Below, piece after piece: positions 46,099 through 55,216 of a DNA stretch of 64,000 nt; the first letter of the stretch is position 1; every line of letters starts with the position of its first letter. The position numbers and the translations under genes were made by a program. Source of the stretch: an uncultured Bacteroidales bacterium. GTDB lineage: Bacteria > Bacteroidota > Bacteroidia > Bacteroidales > Bacteroidaceae. The stretch lies in contig CACWIN010000002.1 in NCBI GenBank assembly GCA_902760965.1, positions 47,888 through 111,887 of the forward strand. The letters run 5' to 3'. The notes under the pieces are model-generated. The model worked only from the letters and a program-made list of their open reading frames with translations, ran no database searches and was not told the origin of the DNA.

Positions 46099-46626
46099 AT
46101 GGAAAAGTTCAGCGACCTTATAGCCAACAGGCGCAGTATGCGCAAGTTTACGGATCAAAAACTAACAGATGAACAGAAACGCACAATACTGCGTGCGGCA
46201 CTTATTTCACCTACGGCAAAGAACAACCGCGGATGGGAGTTTGTGACCGTTGAGGATCCCCAAATGCTGGAAAAACTCTCCAAATGTCGTGCCATGGGAT
46301 CCGGATTCCTGGCCGAGGCGGCGTTTGCCATTGTGGTGCTGGGCGACCCCACCAAGACCGATTGCTGGATAGAGGATTGCGCCATAGCCGCCATTGATAT
46401 GCAGCTTCAGGCCGAGGATCTGGGTTTGGGCAGCTGCTGGTGCCATATGCGCGGGCGTGCCGATGCCGATGGCAAGACAACCAAGCAGACCCTGATGGAG
46501 CTGCTGGGTGTGTCGGAACAGTATGAGCCTGTATGCATAGTGGGCGTAGGTTACAAGAATATGGAGCGTAAGCCCTACGAGGACGACAAGATTGAGTGGA
46601 GCAAGGTTCACTGGGGCAAGTTCTGA
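46099..46626 (+). CDS. Nitroreductase-family FMN oxidoreductase
   Basis: A 175-residue NAD(P)H-dependent flavoenzyme. LIANRRSMRKFTDQKLT is the N-terminal FMN-phosphate-binding motif; LISPTAKNNRGWEFVTV, DCAIAAIDMQLQAEDLGLGS and CIVGVGYKNMER complete the nitroreductase fold. The physiological substrate is unknown. It lies 2 bp ahead of the DUF2520 gene, so it heads a run of four tightly packed genes (nitroreductase, DUF2520, KdsC-like, Maf). Confidence 0.92.
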   Translation: MEKFSDLIANRRSMRKFTDQKLTDEQKRTILRAALISPTAKNNRGWEFVTVEDPQMLEKLSKCRAMGSGFLAEAAFAIVVLGDPTKTDCWIEDCAIAAIDMQLQAEDLGLGSCWCHMRGRADADGKTTKQTLMELLGVSEQYEPVCIVGVGYKNMERKPYEDDKIEWSKVHWGKF

Positions 46627-46628
46627 AC

Positions 46629-47399
46629 ATGAAGATTGCGCTGATAGGAGCAGGCCGTGTGGCGTCATGCATGGGACCCCGCCTTAAAGAGGCCGGGCAT
46701 ACCGTAACGGGCGTTTACAGCCGTACCTTATCAAATGCACAGCAGCTTGCGCAGGTGCTTGACACACAGGCTTTTGATAACTTGGAGTCAATACCTGAGT
46801 CCGATATATATCTGACCATGCTGACCGATGATGCCCTTGTAAGACTGGCGCCTGCCATAGTAAAGGGTAGGGAAGATTCCCTTTTTGTGCACACCGCCGG
46901 AAGCGTATCAATTGATGTGTGGAAAGATGCCGGGGCAATCCGATACGGAGTTCTGTATCCCATGCAGACATTCTCAAAAGGAGCATGCATAGACTGGCCG
47001 GATGTGCCTGTTTTTGTTGAAGGTTGTAATCCTGCATGTATGGATGCAGTCACAAAACTGGCACATGACTTGTCAGGAAACGTAACTCCACTAAGCTCAA
47101 AGGGGCGCAAAAAACTGCATATAGCAGCTGTGTTTGCATGCAACTTTACAAACCGCATGTATGCCATAAGCGAGCAGCTGCTGGCAACCGAGGGTGTACC
47201 TTTCAGCGTGATGCTTCCGCTGGTACGCGAGACCGCCCGTAAGGTTGAGAGCATAAAACCGCATGACGCGCAGACCGGCCCCGCCGTACGCGGAGACCGC
47301 AAAGTAATAAGTGAACATCTGGAACTGCTAAAGGATTATCCTGAATTTGCAGAACTGTACAGACTGATTTCGATTGACATAAACAGTGACCTGAAATGA
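46629..47399 (+). CDS. DUF2520 / Rossmann-fold oxidoreductase-like protein
   Basis: A 256-residue protein starting at the ATG at 46629; the frame extends back to 46596 inside the nitroreductase gene, which is less likely. The N-terminal Rossmann fold begins [20 protein letters not shown], and the C-terminal helical domain shows [20 protein letters not shown] and the DUF2520 pattern [20 protein letters not shown]. Proteins of this pair of domains resemble NADP-dependent oxidoreductases, but no substrate is known. The stop overlaps the KdsC-like start by 4 bp (ATGA). Confidence 0.88.
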   Translation: MKIALIGAGRVASCMGPRLKEAGHTVTGVYSRTLSNAQQLAQVLDTQAFDNLESIPESDIYLTMLTDDALVRLAPAIVKGREDSLFVHTAGSVSIDVWKDAGAIRYGVLYPMQTFSKGACIDWPDVPVFVEGCNPACMDAVTKLAHDLSGNVTPLSSKGRKKLHIAAVFACNFTNRMYAISEQLLATEGVPFSVMLPLVRETARKVESIKPHDAQTGPAVRGDRKVISEHLELLKDYPEFAELYRLISIDINSDLK

Positions 47400-47914
47400 T
47401 AAACTACGACCTTAACTCTATCAAAGCCCTGATTTTTGATGTTGACGGGGTGCTGAGCAAACCGGTAATGAACCTTTCGCCGAGCGGTGACCCGGTGCGT
47501 ACCGTAAACGTAAAGGACGGATATGCCATGCAGCTGGCCGTTAAGATGGGCCTGCACCTTTGCATCATTACCGGAGCGCGTGTTGAGGAGGTCCGGAAAC
47601 GCTACGAGGGACTTGGCATAAAGGATGTGTACATTTGCTCAAGCATAAAGATAAATGACTTTAACAGCTTTGTTGCCAAGTATGACCTTAAGCCCAATGA
47701 GATTCTCTATATGGGCGATGACATTCCAGACTGGCAGGTAATGAGCAAGTGCGGATTGCCATGCTGTCCTGCCGATGCATGCCCCGAAATCCAAAAGCTG
47801 TGCAAGTATGTATCGCCCTATAACGGAGGTGAAGGTTGCGTCCGCGATGTGCTGGAGCATGTGCTCAAGGTACAGGGTAAATGGATGAAAGATGAACACG
47901 CATTTGGCTGGTAA
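47396..47914 (+). CDS. kdsC: KdsC-type HAD phosphatase
   Basis: A 172-residue HAD phosphatase. The nucleophile motif is [11 protein letters not shown] (motif I), followed by the tetramer-type pattern [20 protein letters not shown] (motif II) and [14 protein letters not shown] (motif IV). This matches 3-deoxy-D-manno-octulosonate-8-phosphate phosphatase of the YrbI subfamily, which makes KDO for lipopolysaccharide. It is translationally coupled to the DUF2520 gene and close to maf. The sugar specificity is inferred. Confidence 0.87.
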   Translation: MINYDLNSIKALIFDVDGVLSKPVMNLSPSGDPVRTVNVKDGYAMQLAVKMGLHLCIITGARVEEVRKRYEGLGIKDVYICSSIKINDFNSFVAKYDLKPNEILYMGDDIPDWQVMSKCGLPCCPADACPEIQKLCKYVSPYNGGEGCVRDVLEHVLKVQGKWMKDEHAFGW

Positions 47915-47918
47915 CCCT

Positions 47919-48500
47919 ATGGAATTCCCCTATAAGATCATACTTGCTTCAAACTCGCCCCGTCGGCGCGAATTGCTGGCCGGGCTTGGACTGAACTATG
48001 ATATTCGCATTATTAAGGGAATTGACGAATCGTGGCCACAAGACCTTAAGGGCCAGGATATTCCAATTTACATATCAAAAGAGAAAGCTGCTCCATATAA
48101 GGCAACAATTGCAGGCAACGAACTTGTAATTACAGCCGATACAATAGTCTACGTGGACGGTCAGGTCCTGGGCAAACCAGTTGATAAGACCGATGCAAAG
48201 CGTATGCTCCGTCTTATTTCCGGCCGCTGGCATGAGGTGATAACCGGCGTTACGCTGATGACCGCTGTACGGGAACACAGTTTTGCAGTAACCACCAGGG
48301 TAAAGTTCTGCGACCTGACGGACAACGAGATAGGGCAATACGTTGAGAGCGGAATGCCCATGGACAAGGCCGGTGCCTACGGTATTCAGGAATGGATAGG
48401 ATATGTGGGTGTAGAGGCCATAGAGGGCAGCTATTTCAATGTGGTCGGCTTGCCGGTCCAAAGACTCTACCGCGAACTTATATCTTTCTGCAACCAATAA
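47919..48500 (+). CDS. maf: Maf-like nucleoside triphosphate pyrophosphatase
   Basis: A 193-residue Maf protein, starting at the ATG at 47919; the frame begins at 47892, overlapping kdsC, which is a less likely start. KIILASNSPRRRELLAGLGL carries the SxSPRR substrate loop, ELVITADTIVYVDGQVLGKP the metal-binding region, and AGAYGIQEWIGYVGVEAIEG the C-terminal signature. Maf hydrolyses non-canonical or d/UTP nucleotides to monophosphates. It is the last of four closely packed genes. Confidence 0.94.
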   Translation: MEFPYKIILASNSPRRRELLAGLGLNYDIRIIKGIDESWPQDLKGQDIPIYISKEKAAPYKATIAGNELVITADTIVYVDGQVLGKPVDKTDAKRMLRLISGRWHEVITGVTLMTAVREHSFAVTTRVKFCDLTDNEIGQYVESGMPMDKAGAYGIQEWIGYVGVEAIEGSYFNVVGLPVQRLYRELISFCNQ

Positions 48501-48519
48501 CAATTAAATAAAAGTCAAT

Positions 48520-51225
48520 ATGAAAACTAAATCACTTCTACTAACCTTAAGTGCTGTCCTTTCCGGTCAGTTGTTTGCCCAGAATCCTATTGTCAGCACA
48601 GTGTTTACCCCCGACCCCGCACCGTTTGTATATGGTGACAAGGTCTATCTCTTTACCGATCATGATGAGGACGGCCGCAACCGTGACTTCAACATGAAGG
48701 ACTGGATGCTGTTCAGTACCGAGGATATGGTGAACTGGACCTATCTTGGTACCCAGGTGACTACATCAACTTTCAAATGGGCCCGTCAGGGACAGCGTGC
48801 ATGGGCTTGCCAGGGTGTGGAGCGCAACGGAAAGTGGTACTGGTACGTTTGCTGCAACAAGGCAACAGGCGGCGATGCCCTGGCTGTTGCCGTAGCCGAT
48901 GACCCTCAGGGACCCTGGACCGATGCAATAGGCGGCCCGTTGGCCGAGGGATTCGGATTCATCGATCCCACTGTATTCATTGATGATGACGGCCGTGCAT
49001 ACCTGTTCTGGGGCAACAAGGGCCTCTGGTACGGAGAGCTTAATGATGATATGGTATCATTCAAGAACGGCTGGCAGGAGGTGCCCGGTTACCATGATCC
49101 CGAGTGCTTTGGTGAGCTTCAGTCCAAGATGAACTGGGCCAAAGGCCAGAATGAGATGATGACCCAGTATGAGGAGGGCCCGTGGGTGATGAAACGCAAC
49201 GGTACATACTACATATCATACCCCGCCGGCGGCGTACCCGAGCACATGGCATACTCCACCGCTCCCACCATAAACGGCCCCTGGACATACCGTGGCCGCA
49301 TCATGGATGAGGCTGAGAACAGCTTTACCATACACGGCGGAAACATCACTTTCAAGGGACGTGACTTTATGTTCTACCACAACGGCGGACTGCCCGGTGG
49401 CGGCGGTTACAATCGCTCAGCCTGCGTGGAGGAATTCAAGTGGAACGCCGACGGCACATTCCCGTTCATCCCGTTTACCAAGGATGGCGTTGTCACTCCC
49501 GTCAAGAACCTGGATCCGTACACCCGCGTTGAAGCCGAGACACAGGCAGAGTCCCGTGGACTCAAAGTTGACCGTCGTGCAGGCAAGGATCACTTTGTGA
49601 CCGATATTGATAACGGTGACTGGATTCGTGTCCGCTCAGTTGATTTCAAGGATTGCGGTCAGAAGGCCGTAGTGGTTGTAGTGGGAGAGCAGAAAGGAAA
49701 AGGTACCATAGAGTTCTACGTTGATAATATGGAGGGAGAGCCCTTCTGCAAGGTGCCGATAAATACTGATAATGCCGGATTCCGCACCGCCGCTTTTACA
49801 TACCTGATTGATACCGATGTACAGGGCGTGCACGATGTATATCTCAAGTTCAGCTGTGAGACAGAGAAACCGTTCACACTTGACTGGTGGCAGTTCAACT
49901 CACATGCCAATATGCCCGTTGTCCAGACCCGCTTCACGGCCGATCCCGCACCTGTGGTAATTAACGGAAAGGTTTTCCTGTATACCACTCACGATGAGGA
50001 CGGAGCACGCGGATTCCAGATGTTTGACTGGCTTTTGTATACATCGGACGATATGGTAAACTGGCAGGATCATGGCGCAGTGGCATCGCTCGATGACTTT
50101 AAGTATTATGACGGCAAGAACGGCGCCTGGGCAGAGCAGGTGGTCGAGGCCAACGGAGCATATTACATGTATTGTCCTATTCACGGACACGGTATAGGCG
50201 TACTTGTGGCAGATTCCCCTTACGGTCCGTTCCATGATCCGCTGGGTGAGCCCCTGGTATGGCAAAAAGAGCATTGGGATGACATTGACCCCACCGTGTT
50301 GATTGATGATGACGGTCAGGCATATATGTACTGGGGTAATCCTAACGTATATTCGGTCAAACTGGGCAAGGACATGATTTCGCTTGCAGGCCCTATTGTA
50401 AAGCATCCCAAAATCCAGGACTATCAGGAGGGTCCCTGGATATGGAAACATGACGGTCATTACTATCTGGCGTTTGCATCGACCTGCTGCCCCGAGGGTA
50501 TAGGTTATGCCATGAGTGACGGTCCCGAGGGTCCCTGGGAATACAAAGGACACATAATGGACCACACCGTGCGTACCCGTGGCAACCATCCCGGCATTAT
50601 TGAGTACAAGGGCAAGAGCTATGTGTTTGGCCTTAACTATGACGTGATGCACCTTAAGACATTCGCACATGCCGAGCAGCGTTCGGTATCGGTTGCCGAG
50701 ATGCATTACAACCCGGACGGCACCATTCAGGAGGTTCCGTATTTTCTGGACAATGTAGTGGAGCAGGTCAAGCCGTTTGATCCGTATCGTCAGAACGGTG
50801 ATGCAAAGAGTTACCGCGTTGAGGCCGAGACCATGGCATGGGGATACGGTCTAAAGACCACACGCACAGGCGAGGAGGATAACGGCCAGAAAGATTTTAA
50901 TCCCACCAACATGTATGTACACGACATTGACAATGGAGAATATCTCCTGGTCCGTGGAGTGGACTTTGGCGCAAAGGGTTCCAGAAAGATGCAGGTATCC
51001 GTAGGTTCCGATGGGATAGGCTGCATTGAGGTTCATCTGGACAGTCCTGACGGCCCGTCAGTGGGAGTGATTTCCATTTCTCCTACAGGCGGAAAGACTG
51101 TGTTTGAGACATTCAGCACAAAATTCAAACCCCAACGCAGGATTAGGGGCGTTCATGACCTGTATTTTGTATTTACAGGAGTGGGTAGGGACCTGTTTAC
51201 CTTTGATTGGTGGCGCTGTAAATAA
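48520..51225 (+). CDS. Tandem GH43-CBM6-GH43-CBM6 secreted glycosidase
   Basis: A 901-residue exported enzyme (signal peptide LSGQLFAQN). Two five-bladed GH43 domains are present. The first (about 22-345) has its base Asp32 in FTPDPAPFV, PTVFIDDDGRAYLFW with the pKa-setting Asp, and the acid Glu219 in YEEGPWVM. A CBM6-like domain (about 350-465, RVEAETQAESRG to DWWQFN) follows. The second GH43 (about 468-770) has Asp475 in TADPAPVV and Glu637 in YQEGPWIW, and a second CBM6-like domain ends at DWWRCK. Both domains keep their catalytic residues. The two halves differ clearly in sequence, so they are old duplicates. Substrates are likely arabinoxylan or arabinan side chains. Confidence 0.92.
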   Translation: MKTKSLLLTLSAVLSGQLFAQNPIVSTVFTPDPAPFVYGDKVYLFTDHDEDGRNRDFNMKDWMLFSTEDMVNWTYLGTQVTTSTFKWARQGQRAWACQGVERNGKWYWYVCCNKATGGDALAVAVADDPQGPWTDAIGGPLAEGFGFIDPTVFIDDDGRAYLFWGNKGLWYGELNDDMVSFKNGWQEVPGYHDPECFGELQSKMNWAKGQNEMMTQYEEGPWVMKRNGTYYISYPAGGVPEHMAYSTAPTINGPWTYRGRIMDEAENSFTIHGGNITFKGRDFMFYHNGGLPGGGGYNRSACVEEFKWNADGTFPFIPFTKDGVVTPVKNLDPYTRVEAETQAESRGLKVDRRAGKDHFVTDIDNGDWIRVRSVDFKDCGQKAVVVVVGEQKGKGTIEFYVDNMEGEPFCKVPINTDNAGFRTAAFTYLIDTDVQGVHDVYLKFSCETEKPFTLDWWQFNSHANMPVVQTRFTADPAPVVINGKVFLYTTHDEDGARGFQMFDWLLYTSDDMVNWQDHGAVASLDDFKYYDGKNGAWAEQVVEANGAYYMYCPIHGHGIGVLVADSPYGPFHDPLGEPLVWQKEHWDDIDPTVLIDDDGQAYMYWGNPNVYSVKLGKDMISLAGPIVKHPKIQDYQEGPWIWKHDGHYYLAFASTCCPEGIGYAMSDGPEGPWEYKGHIMDHTVRTRGNHPGIIEYKGKSYVFGLNYDVMHLKTFAHAEQRSVSVAEMHYNPDGTIQEVPYFLDNVVEQVKPFDPYRQNGDAKSYRVEAETMAWGYGLKTTRTGEEDNGQKDFNPTNMYVHDIDNGEYLLVRGVDFGAKGSRKMQVSVGSDGIGCIEVHLDSPDGPSVGVISISPTGGKTVFETFSTKFKPQRRIRGVHDLYFVFTGVGRDLFTFDWWRCK

Positions 51226-51239
51226 TATGGAAACTATTA

Positions 51240-51271
51240 TTTGCAAACAAATAACATAATGGTTAACTTTG
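51240..51271 (+). promoter_or_regulatory. Promoter of the small secreted-protein gene
   Basis: TTTG (51240-51243), exactly 20 bp, then TAACTTTG (51264-51271): the full Bacteroidales -33/-7 consensus. The ATG is at 51311. The same box precedes the paralogue at 18346. Confidence 0.75.
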
Positions 51272-51310
51272 GCGCAAATAATAAGTGTAAGGACTAAATC
51301 ATTTTAGATT

Positions 51311-51787
51311 ATGAAAAAGATTTTTGCTATAGCTGTTCTCGCTTTCAGTGTAATGTCCGGTTTGTCGGCTCAGAACACTCTTACAATTCATCAAAAGGAT
51401 GGACAGCAGTTCAGTTACGGATTCGGCGAAAAGCCGGTTGTAACGTTTACCGATAATGACCTTATTGTAACTACTGCCAATGAGAACGTAAAGTTGACTT
51501 TGGCACTTACATCGGTTGAGAAGTTTACGTTTGACAGCAATGAGACAGCAGTAAATGATATTAAGGACAATGCTCAAAAGGCATCAATAAGCCTTGATGA
51601 GTACTCTGTTTACATTGCAAATGTCAAGGAGAACGCAGTGGTTTCACTGAGTTCGGCCGATGGCAAACAGCTCCAGGCGTTCAAGGCCGGTGCCGACGGA
51701 ACGGTATCGTTCAGCATAGCCGATCTGCCCAACGGAACCTATATCATCAGTTCTGAGAACCTTTCGGTCAAGATTCAGAAAAAGTAA
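51311..51787 (+). CDS. Small secreted protein with sorting-like tail, paralogue of 18346
   Basis: A 158-residue exported protein (signal peptide ending SGLSAQN). The mature part has the same order as the gene at 18346: a beta module (KPVVTFTDNDLIV, then LALTSVEKFTF), an Asp-rich linker, and a C-terminal beta segment (VVSLSSADGKQLQAF, DLPNGTYIISSENLSVKIQ) resembling a type A sorting tail. It is a monocistronic gene with its own promoter and terminator, directly after the GH43 enzyme. The function is unknown. Confidence 0.7.
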   Translation: MKKIFAIAVLAFSVMSGLSAQNTLTIHQKDGQQFSYGFGEKPVVTFTDNDLIVTTANENVKLTLALTSVEKFTFDSNETAVNDIKDNAQKASISLDEYSVYIANVKENAVVSLSSADGKQLQAFKAGADGTVSFSIADLPNGTYIISSENLSVKIQKK

Positions 51788-51807
51788 GTTCGTTCAGGCT
51801 ACTAAAT

Positions 51808-51839
51808 AAAAGAGGGGATCTTTTGGGGTCCCCTCTTTT
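51808..51839. terminator. Terminator after the small secreted-protein gene
   Basis: A perfect 11-bp stem (AAAAGAGGGGA with TCCCCTCTTTT) and a 10-nt loop, followed by T-rich sequence on the plus strand. It may also serve the convergent HerA-like gene, whose stop is 10 bp away. Confidence 0.85.
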
Positions 51840-51849
51840 TTATTTGATT

Positions 51850-53424
51850 TTATTTGAGCAAGTTGCCTAACAGTGAACGGGTCAGGGTTCGGGTGGCTGT
51901 CGATGTGGCACTGCCTATTGCCTTGTTTGCAATGCTCTTGCCATCGGTCTTGGTTTTGGTCTTTTTGCCTGTAACCTTGTTGGCCACCTGAGTACCCACG
52001 CTACGGCTTACCGATGCTATGGCCGCTCCTATGGTTGCTGCCAGGATCTTGGAACCCAGGCCGCCCGATTTCTTTTTCTCCTTTGCGGGCTTTTCCTGGC
52101 GTTTTGGCTCCTCTTTGGCTTGAACTTGAACCTGCTGTTGCTCCGATTGGGCTAACAGGACCTCGAATGCGCTCTCGCGGTCTATTACGCGGTCATATTT
52201 GCCGTACAGCCTTGAAGCGTTGATGCATTGCTTGCGCTGTGACTCCGTTATGGCGCCAATCTGGCTTAAAGGGAACAGAATCCTGGCACGCTGCACCATA
52301 CCGGGTACGCCCTTTTCATCAAGGAACGATACCAGTGCCTCGCCGGTTCCAAGCTCCATTATTGCATCTTCGGTCTTGAAAGCAGGGTTGGCACGGAATG
52401 TCTGGGCTGCGGTACGAACCGCTTTCTGGTCTTTTGGCGTGTATGCACGCAGGGCATGCTGAACACGGTTGCCCAATTGCCCAAGTATGTTCTCGGGGAT
52501 ATCGGTCGGGCTTTGTGTTACAAAATATACGCCTACGCCCTTGCTGCGGATAAGCCTTACAACCTGTTCTATCTTGTCAACCAGTGCCTTTGACGTGTCC
52601 TCAAACAAGGTGTGAGCCTCGTCAAAGAAGAACACCAGACGCGGCAGCTCCAGATCGCCAACCTCGGGCAGCTGGGCATACAGGTCCGACAGCAGCCAAA
52701 GCAGAAATGTGGAGTATAGTTTGGGGTTCATCATAAGGCGGTCAGCCGCCAGCACGTTCATTACGCCGCGGCCGCCTTCGGTCTGCATAAGGTCAAATAT
52801 GTCAAATGACGGTTCGGCAAAGAAAATCTCGCCGCCCTGATTCTCCAAAGTAAGCAACGCCCTTTGTATGGCACCTATGCTCACAGAACTTACGGTTCCA
52901 TATGTAGTGGTCAGTTCCGATGCATGCTGTGACACGTAGTTCAGCATGGAACGCAGGTCTTTCATGTCAATTAGCAGCAGCCCGCGTTCATCGGCCACAC
53001 GGAATACTATGTTCAGAACGCCTTCCTGTACATCGGTCAGTCCCAACAGGCGGGATAGCAATTGCGGTCCCATATTTGATATTGTGGTGCGCATGGGGTG
53101 TCCCTGCTGGCCAAACACATCAAAAAAGCGCACCGGGCATTTTTCAAATTGAGGGTTGTCAATTCCAAACTCAGCGCATCGCTTTTCTATGAATCCGCTC
53201 ATGGCGCCCGGCTGGCTTATGCCGCTCAGGTCACCTTTCATATCGGCCATAAAGCAGGGTACGCCTGCCTGGCTGAACGTTTCGGCCAATACCTGAAGCG
53301 TTACTGTCTTACCGGTACCTGTGGCTCCCGCTATAAGACCGTGGCGGTTGGCCATCTTTCCGCAAATTGAGACCGGTCCCTCCGGACCGTGTGCTACATA
53401 TAGTCCCTTGTCGTTGCTGTACAT
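51850..53424 (-). CDS. HerA/DUF853-type DNA-translocating ATPase
   Basis: A 524-residue HerA/FtsK-superfamily ATPase. Walker A is [13 protein letters not shown] (about residue 33); Walker B is [37 protein letters not shown] is the sensor region. The last 120 residues are Lys/Thr-rich and disordered-looking, followed by a short hydrophobic helix [13 protein letters not shown]. Such proteins are widespread and their role is uncertain, though HerA relatives act in DNA end processing and defence. No NurA or Sir2 partner is next to it here. The gene follows the long-form palindrome on the same strand. Confidence 0.88.
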   Translation of the reverse strand: MYSNDKGLYVAHGPEGPVSICGKMANRHGLIAGATGTGKTVTLQVLAETFSQAGVPCFMADMKGDLSGISQPGAMSGFIEKRCAEFGIDNPQFEKCPVRFFDVFGQQGHPMRTTISNMGPQLLSRLLGLTDVQEGVLNIVFRVADERGLLLIDMKDLRSMLNYVSQHASELTTTYGTVSSVSIGAIQRALLTLENQGGEIFFAEPSFDIFDLMQTEGGRGVMNVLAADRLMMNPKLYSTFLLWLLSDLYAQLPEVGDLELPRLVFFFDEAHTLFEDTSKALVDKIEQVVRLIRSKGVGVYFVTQSPTDIPENILGQLGNRVQHALRAYTPKDQKAVRTAAQTFRANPAFKTEDAIMELGTGEALVSFLDEKGVPGMVQRARILFPLSQIGAITESQRKQCINASRLYGKYDRVIDRESAFEVLLAQSEQQQVQVQAKEEPKRQEKPAKEKKKSGGLGSKILAATIGAAIASVSRSVGTQVANKVTGKKTKTKTDGKSIANKAIGSATSTATRTLTRSLLGNLLK

Positions 53425-53445
53425 GTTGTTTGTTTTAAAATGAGG

Positions 53446-53510
53446 CCATTGGGGACGGTTCCGTTTGGCTCGTTTTTAACAAACGAGCCAAACGGAACCG
53501 TCCCCAATGG
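53446..53510. repeat. 65-bp long-form palindrome between DUF4234 and herA-like genes
   Basis: Two perfect 30-nt arms (left arm beginning CCATTGGGGACGGTTCCGTT) and a 5-nt loop TTAAC at 53476-53480. It starts 2 bp after the DUF4234 stop (minus strand) and ends 21 bp before the HerA-like start. It is nearly identical to the copy at 54014-54078. Confidence 0.9.
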
Positions 53511-53512
53511 TA

Positions 53513-53917
53513 CTATTCTTGTTGTTTGTTGTAATCGGCGCACAGGTGGTTCATTGCGTGCATCAGCTTGTGAATGTAAACAAGCGGTCCGATGCCGAAC
53601 AAAAGCGAACCAAAGAATGCCCAGCCCCAGAATGTGCCGGCGTTGAACTGATAGGGTATTTTTCTCCTTATAAGTTCATTACCTATTCTGCTGGATATGT
53701 TGTTGTACCAAATCAATGGAACAATTCCTAAAGTAAGCCAACTGAAGATAAAGTATACAAGGCAATAATGCATTGTGTTTTTACCGTCATTCTTTGAGGC
53801 AATCTGGTTGATCTCGGTCGAGATGTGTGACATTACTACAATACCATAGATATTGAAAGTAATCAGGGAGAGGAAGAAAAACTTGGCTAGTCCTCGGTTA
53901 GTTCTCAAAATTTGCAT
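53513..53917 (-). CDS. DUF4234 small membrane protein
   Basis: A 134-residue protein with about three hydrophobic segments (FFFLSLITFNIYGIVVMSHI, YCLVYFIFSWLTLGIVPLIW, FWGWAFFGSLLFGIGPLVYI) and the family pattern NRGLAKFFFLSLITFNIYGI typical of DUF4234. The function is unknown. It is flanked on both sides by near-identical 65-bp palindromes and separates tatC from the HerA-like gene on the same strand. The start ATG is at 53915-53917. Confidence 0.85.
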   Translation of the reverse strand: MQILRTNRGLAKFFFLSLITFNIYGIVVMSHISTEINQIASKNDGKNTMHYCLVYFIFSWLTLGIVPLIWYNNISSRIGNELIRRKIPYQFNAGTFWGWAFFGSLLFGIGPLVYIHKLMHAMNHLCADYNKQQE

Positions 53918-54013
53918 TGTTCAATCCCTTATTCGTGTCGGGCGCAACTTTTAAAAAAAACAATGTGCGGATAATCCGTGAAAACAAAGTTAAGACTTTT
54001 TTTCGAAAAGGTA

Positions 54014-54078
54014 CCATTGGGGACGGTTCCGTTTGGCTCATTTGTTAAAAACGAGCCAAACGGAACCGTCCCCAATGG
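54014..54078. repeat. 65-bp long-form palindrome after tatC
   Basis: Outer arms of 26 nt (CCATTGGGGACGGTTCCGTT then TGGCTC, with full complement) around a 13-nt centre. It starts 2 bp after the tatC stop (54081-54083, minus strand). The inner part differs by one base and a shifted loop from the copy at 53446. Confidence 0.9.
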
Positions 54079-54080
54079 CC

Positions 54081-54860
54081 TCACTTTACTATCGCGATGC
54101 TAATCTCGTAGAGGAGGTAGATGGGAAAGGTGACGATGGTGAGGGTAAATACATCGGTGGTGGGGGTGATGACGGCCGCGATGATCAGGATCGCCACGAT
54201 GGCGTGTCGGCGGTATTTTTTCATAAAGGCGGCATCAATTATCCCCAGTTTGCCCAAGAACCAAGCCAGTATGGGAAGTTCAAAGAGTATGCCCATGAGC
54301 AGGGTCAGGGTTATGAGCAGGTCTGTGTAGGATTCCAGGGTGATTACGTTTGGAATGCTGGCGCTAACCTGATATGTGCCCAGAAAACGGAAAGCCAGCG
54401 GAAATATGACCAGATAGTCAAGCACTATTCCGGTCATGAACAGGATGTATGACCAGACAATCACTTTAGTGGAGCTTTTGCGCTCGTTCTGATGCAGTGC
54501 CGGCTTTACAAATCCGAACAACATATAAATGGTGTAGGGCATAATGACCACCAGACTTACGTAAAACGCCATTTTCATGTGAATCATGAACTGGGCGGTC
54601 AGGGTGGTGCTGAAAAGGTCAACGCTAAAGTCCTGCAGGGCCGATGCATCAACGCCAAATGCTGACGCTGCCGCAACAATCCAGCGATAAAGCACAAAGT
54701 CCGATGTACTTGGCGCAAGAATGAGCCTGAACAGAGGCTCCTTAAAGCAGAATGCAACAATGAACCCCACCACAGCCACGGCGAGGACGCGCAGAATGAC
54801 ATCCCTGAGAGCGTCCAGATGATCCCAGAAAGTCATTGGCTTGTCATCATTGGCAGCCAT
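54081..54860 (-). CDS. tatC: Sec-independent protein translocase TatC
   Basis: A 259-residue TatC starting at the ATG at 54858-54860 (MAANDDKPMTFWDHLDALRD); the longer frame runs into tatA. It has the characteristic FWDHLDALRDVILR at the N-terminus, six transmembrane segments, FVLYRWIVAAAS, KMAFYVSLVVIMPYTIYMLF, and the late MGILFELPILAWFLGKLGI with the Glu of the receptor site. With TatA it exports folded, cofactor-containing proteins. It lies downstream of tatA on the same strand, 16 bp after its stop. Confidence 0.95.
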   Translation of the reverse strand: MAANDDKPMTFWDHLDALRDVILRVLAVAVVGFIVAFCFKEPLFRLILAPSTSDFVLYRWIVAAASAFGVDASALQDFSVDLFSTTLTAQFMIHMKMAFYVSLVVIMPYTIYMLFGFVKPALHQNERKSSTKVIVWSYILFMTGIVLDYLVIFPLAFRFLGTYQVSASIPNVITLESYTDLLITLTLLMGILFELPILAWFLGKLGIIDAAFMKKYRRHAIVAILIIAAVITPTTDVFTLTIVTFPIYLLYEISIAIVK

Positions 54861-54876
54861 GACGGACCTGGGCCGG

Positions 54877-55101
54877 TTACTTGGATTCTGAATCGGTTTG
54901 GTTGGATTCCTTGGCGGGTTCATCGGGAGTGTTGATCTCTTTCTCAACATCCTTCATTCCCTCCTTGAAGCTCTTTACGCCCTTGCCCATGCTCTTCATG
55001 AGATCAGGTATGCGCTTGGCTCCGAACAAAAGCAGGATGATAAGAACTATGAATATTATCTCACCGGTTCCAAGACCTAGTAAAAGCGGATAAAGTTTCA
55101 T
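54877..55101 (-). CDS. tatA: Sec-independent translocase TatA/E component
   Basis: A 74-residue protein with one N-terminal helix (LGLGTGEIIFIVLIILLLFG), the hinge GAKRIPDLMKSMGKGVKSF, an amphipathic helix and an acidic tail (DEPAKESNQTDSESK). This is the full TatA pattern. It forms the translocation pore with TatC downstream. Confidence 0.95.
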   Translation of the reverse strand: MKLYPLLLGLGTGEIIFIVLIILLLFGAKRIPDLMKSMGKGVKSFKEGMKDVEKEINTPDEPAKESNQTDSESK

Positions 55102-55216
55102 TGCGTTTGGTTTGTTGTAATATGCAAGTTTTTGCGAAAGTAATCATATTTGCTCAATATGCCGGAATGTGCTCTGTTTTTTTTTGTTTCAAGGGGGCTT
55201 TTTGGAGCTGTGCGGA

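Noticed and set aside
49900-50706. A 268-codon minus-strand frame inside the GH43 gene
   Set aside because: It is antisense to a well-supported catalytic domain; no start signal or homology pattern.
53446-54078. A CRISPR-like array
   Set aside because: Only two repeats 570 bp apart with a gene between them; they are palindromes at gene ends, with no spacers or cas genes.
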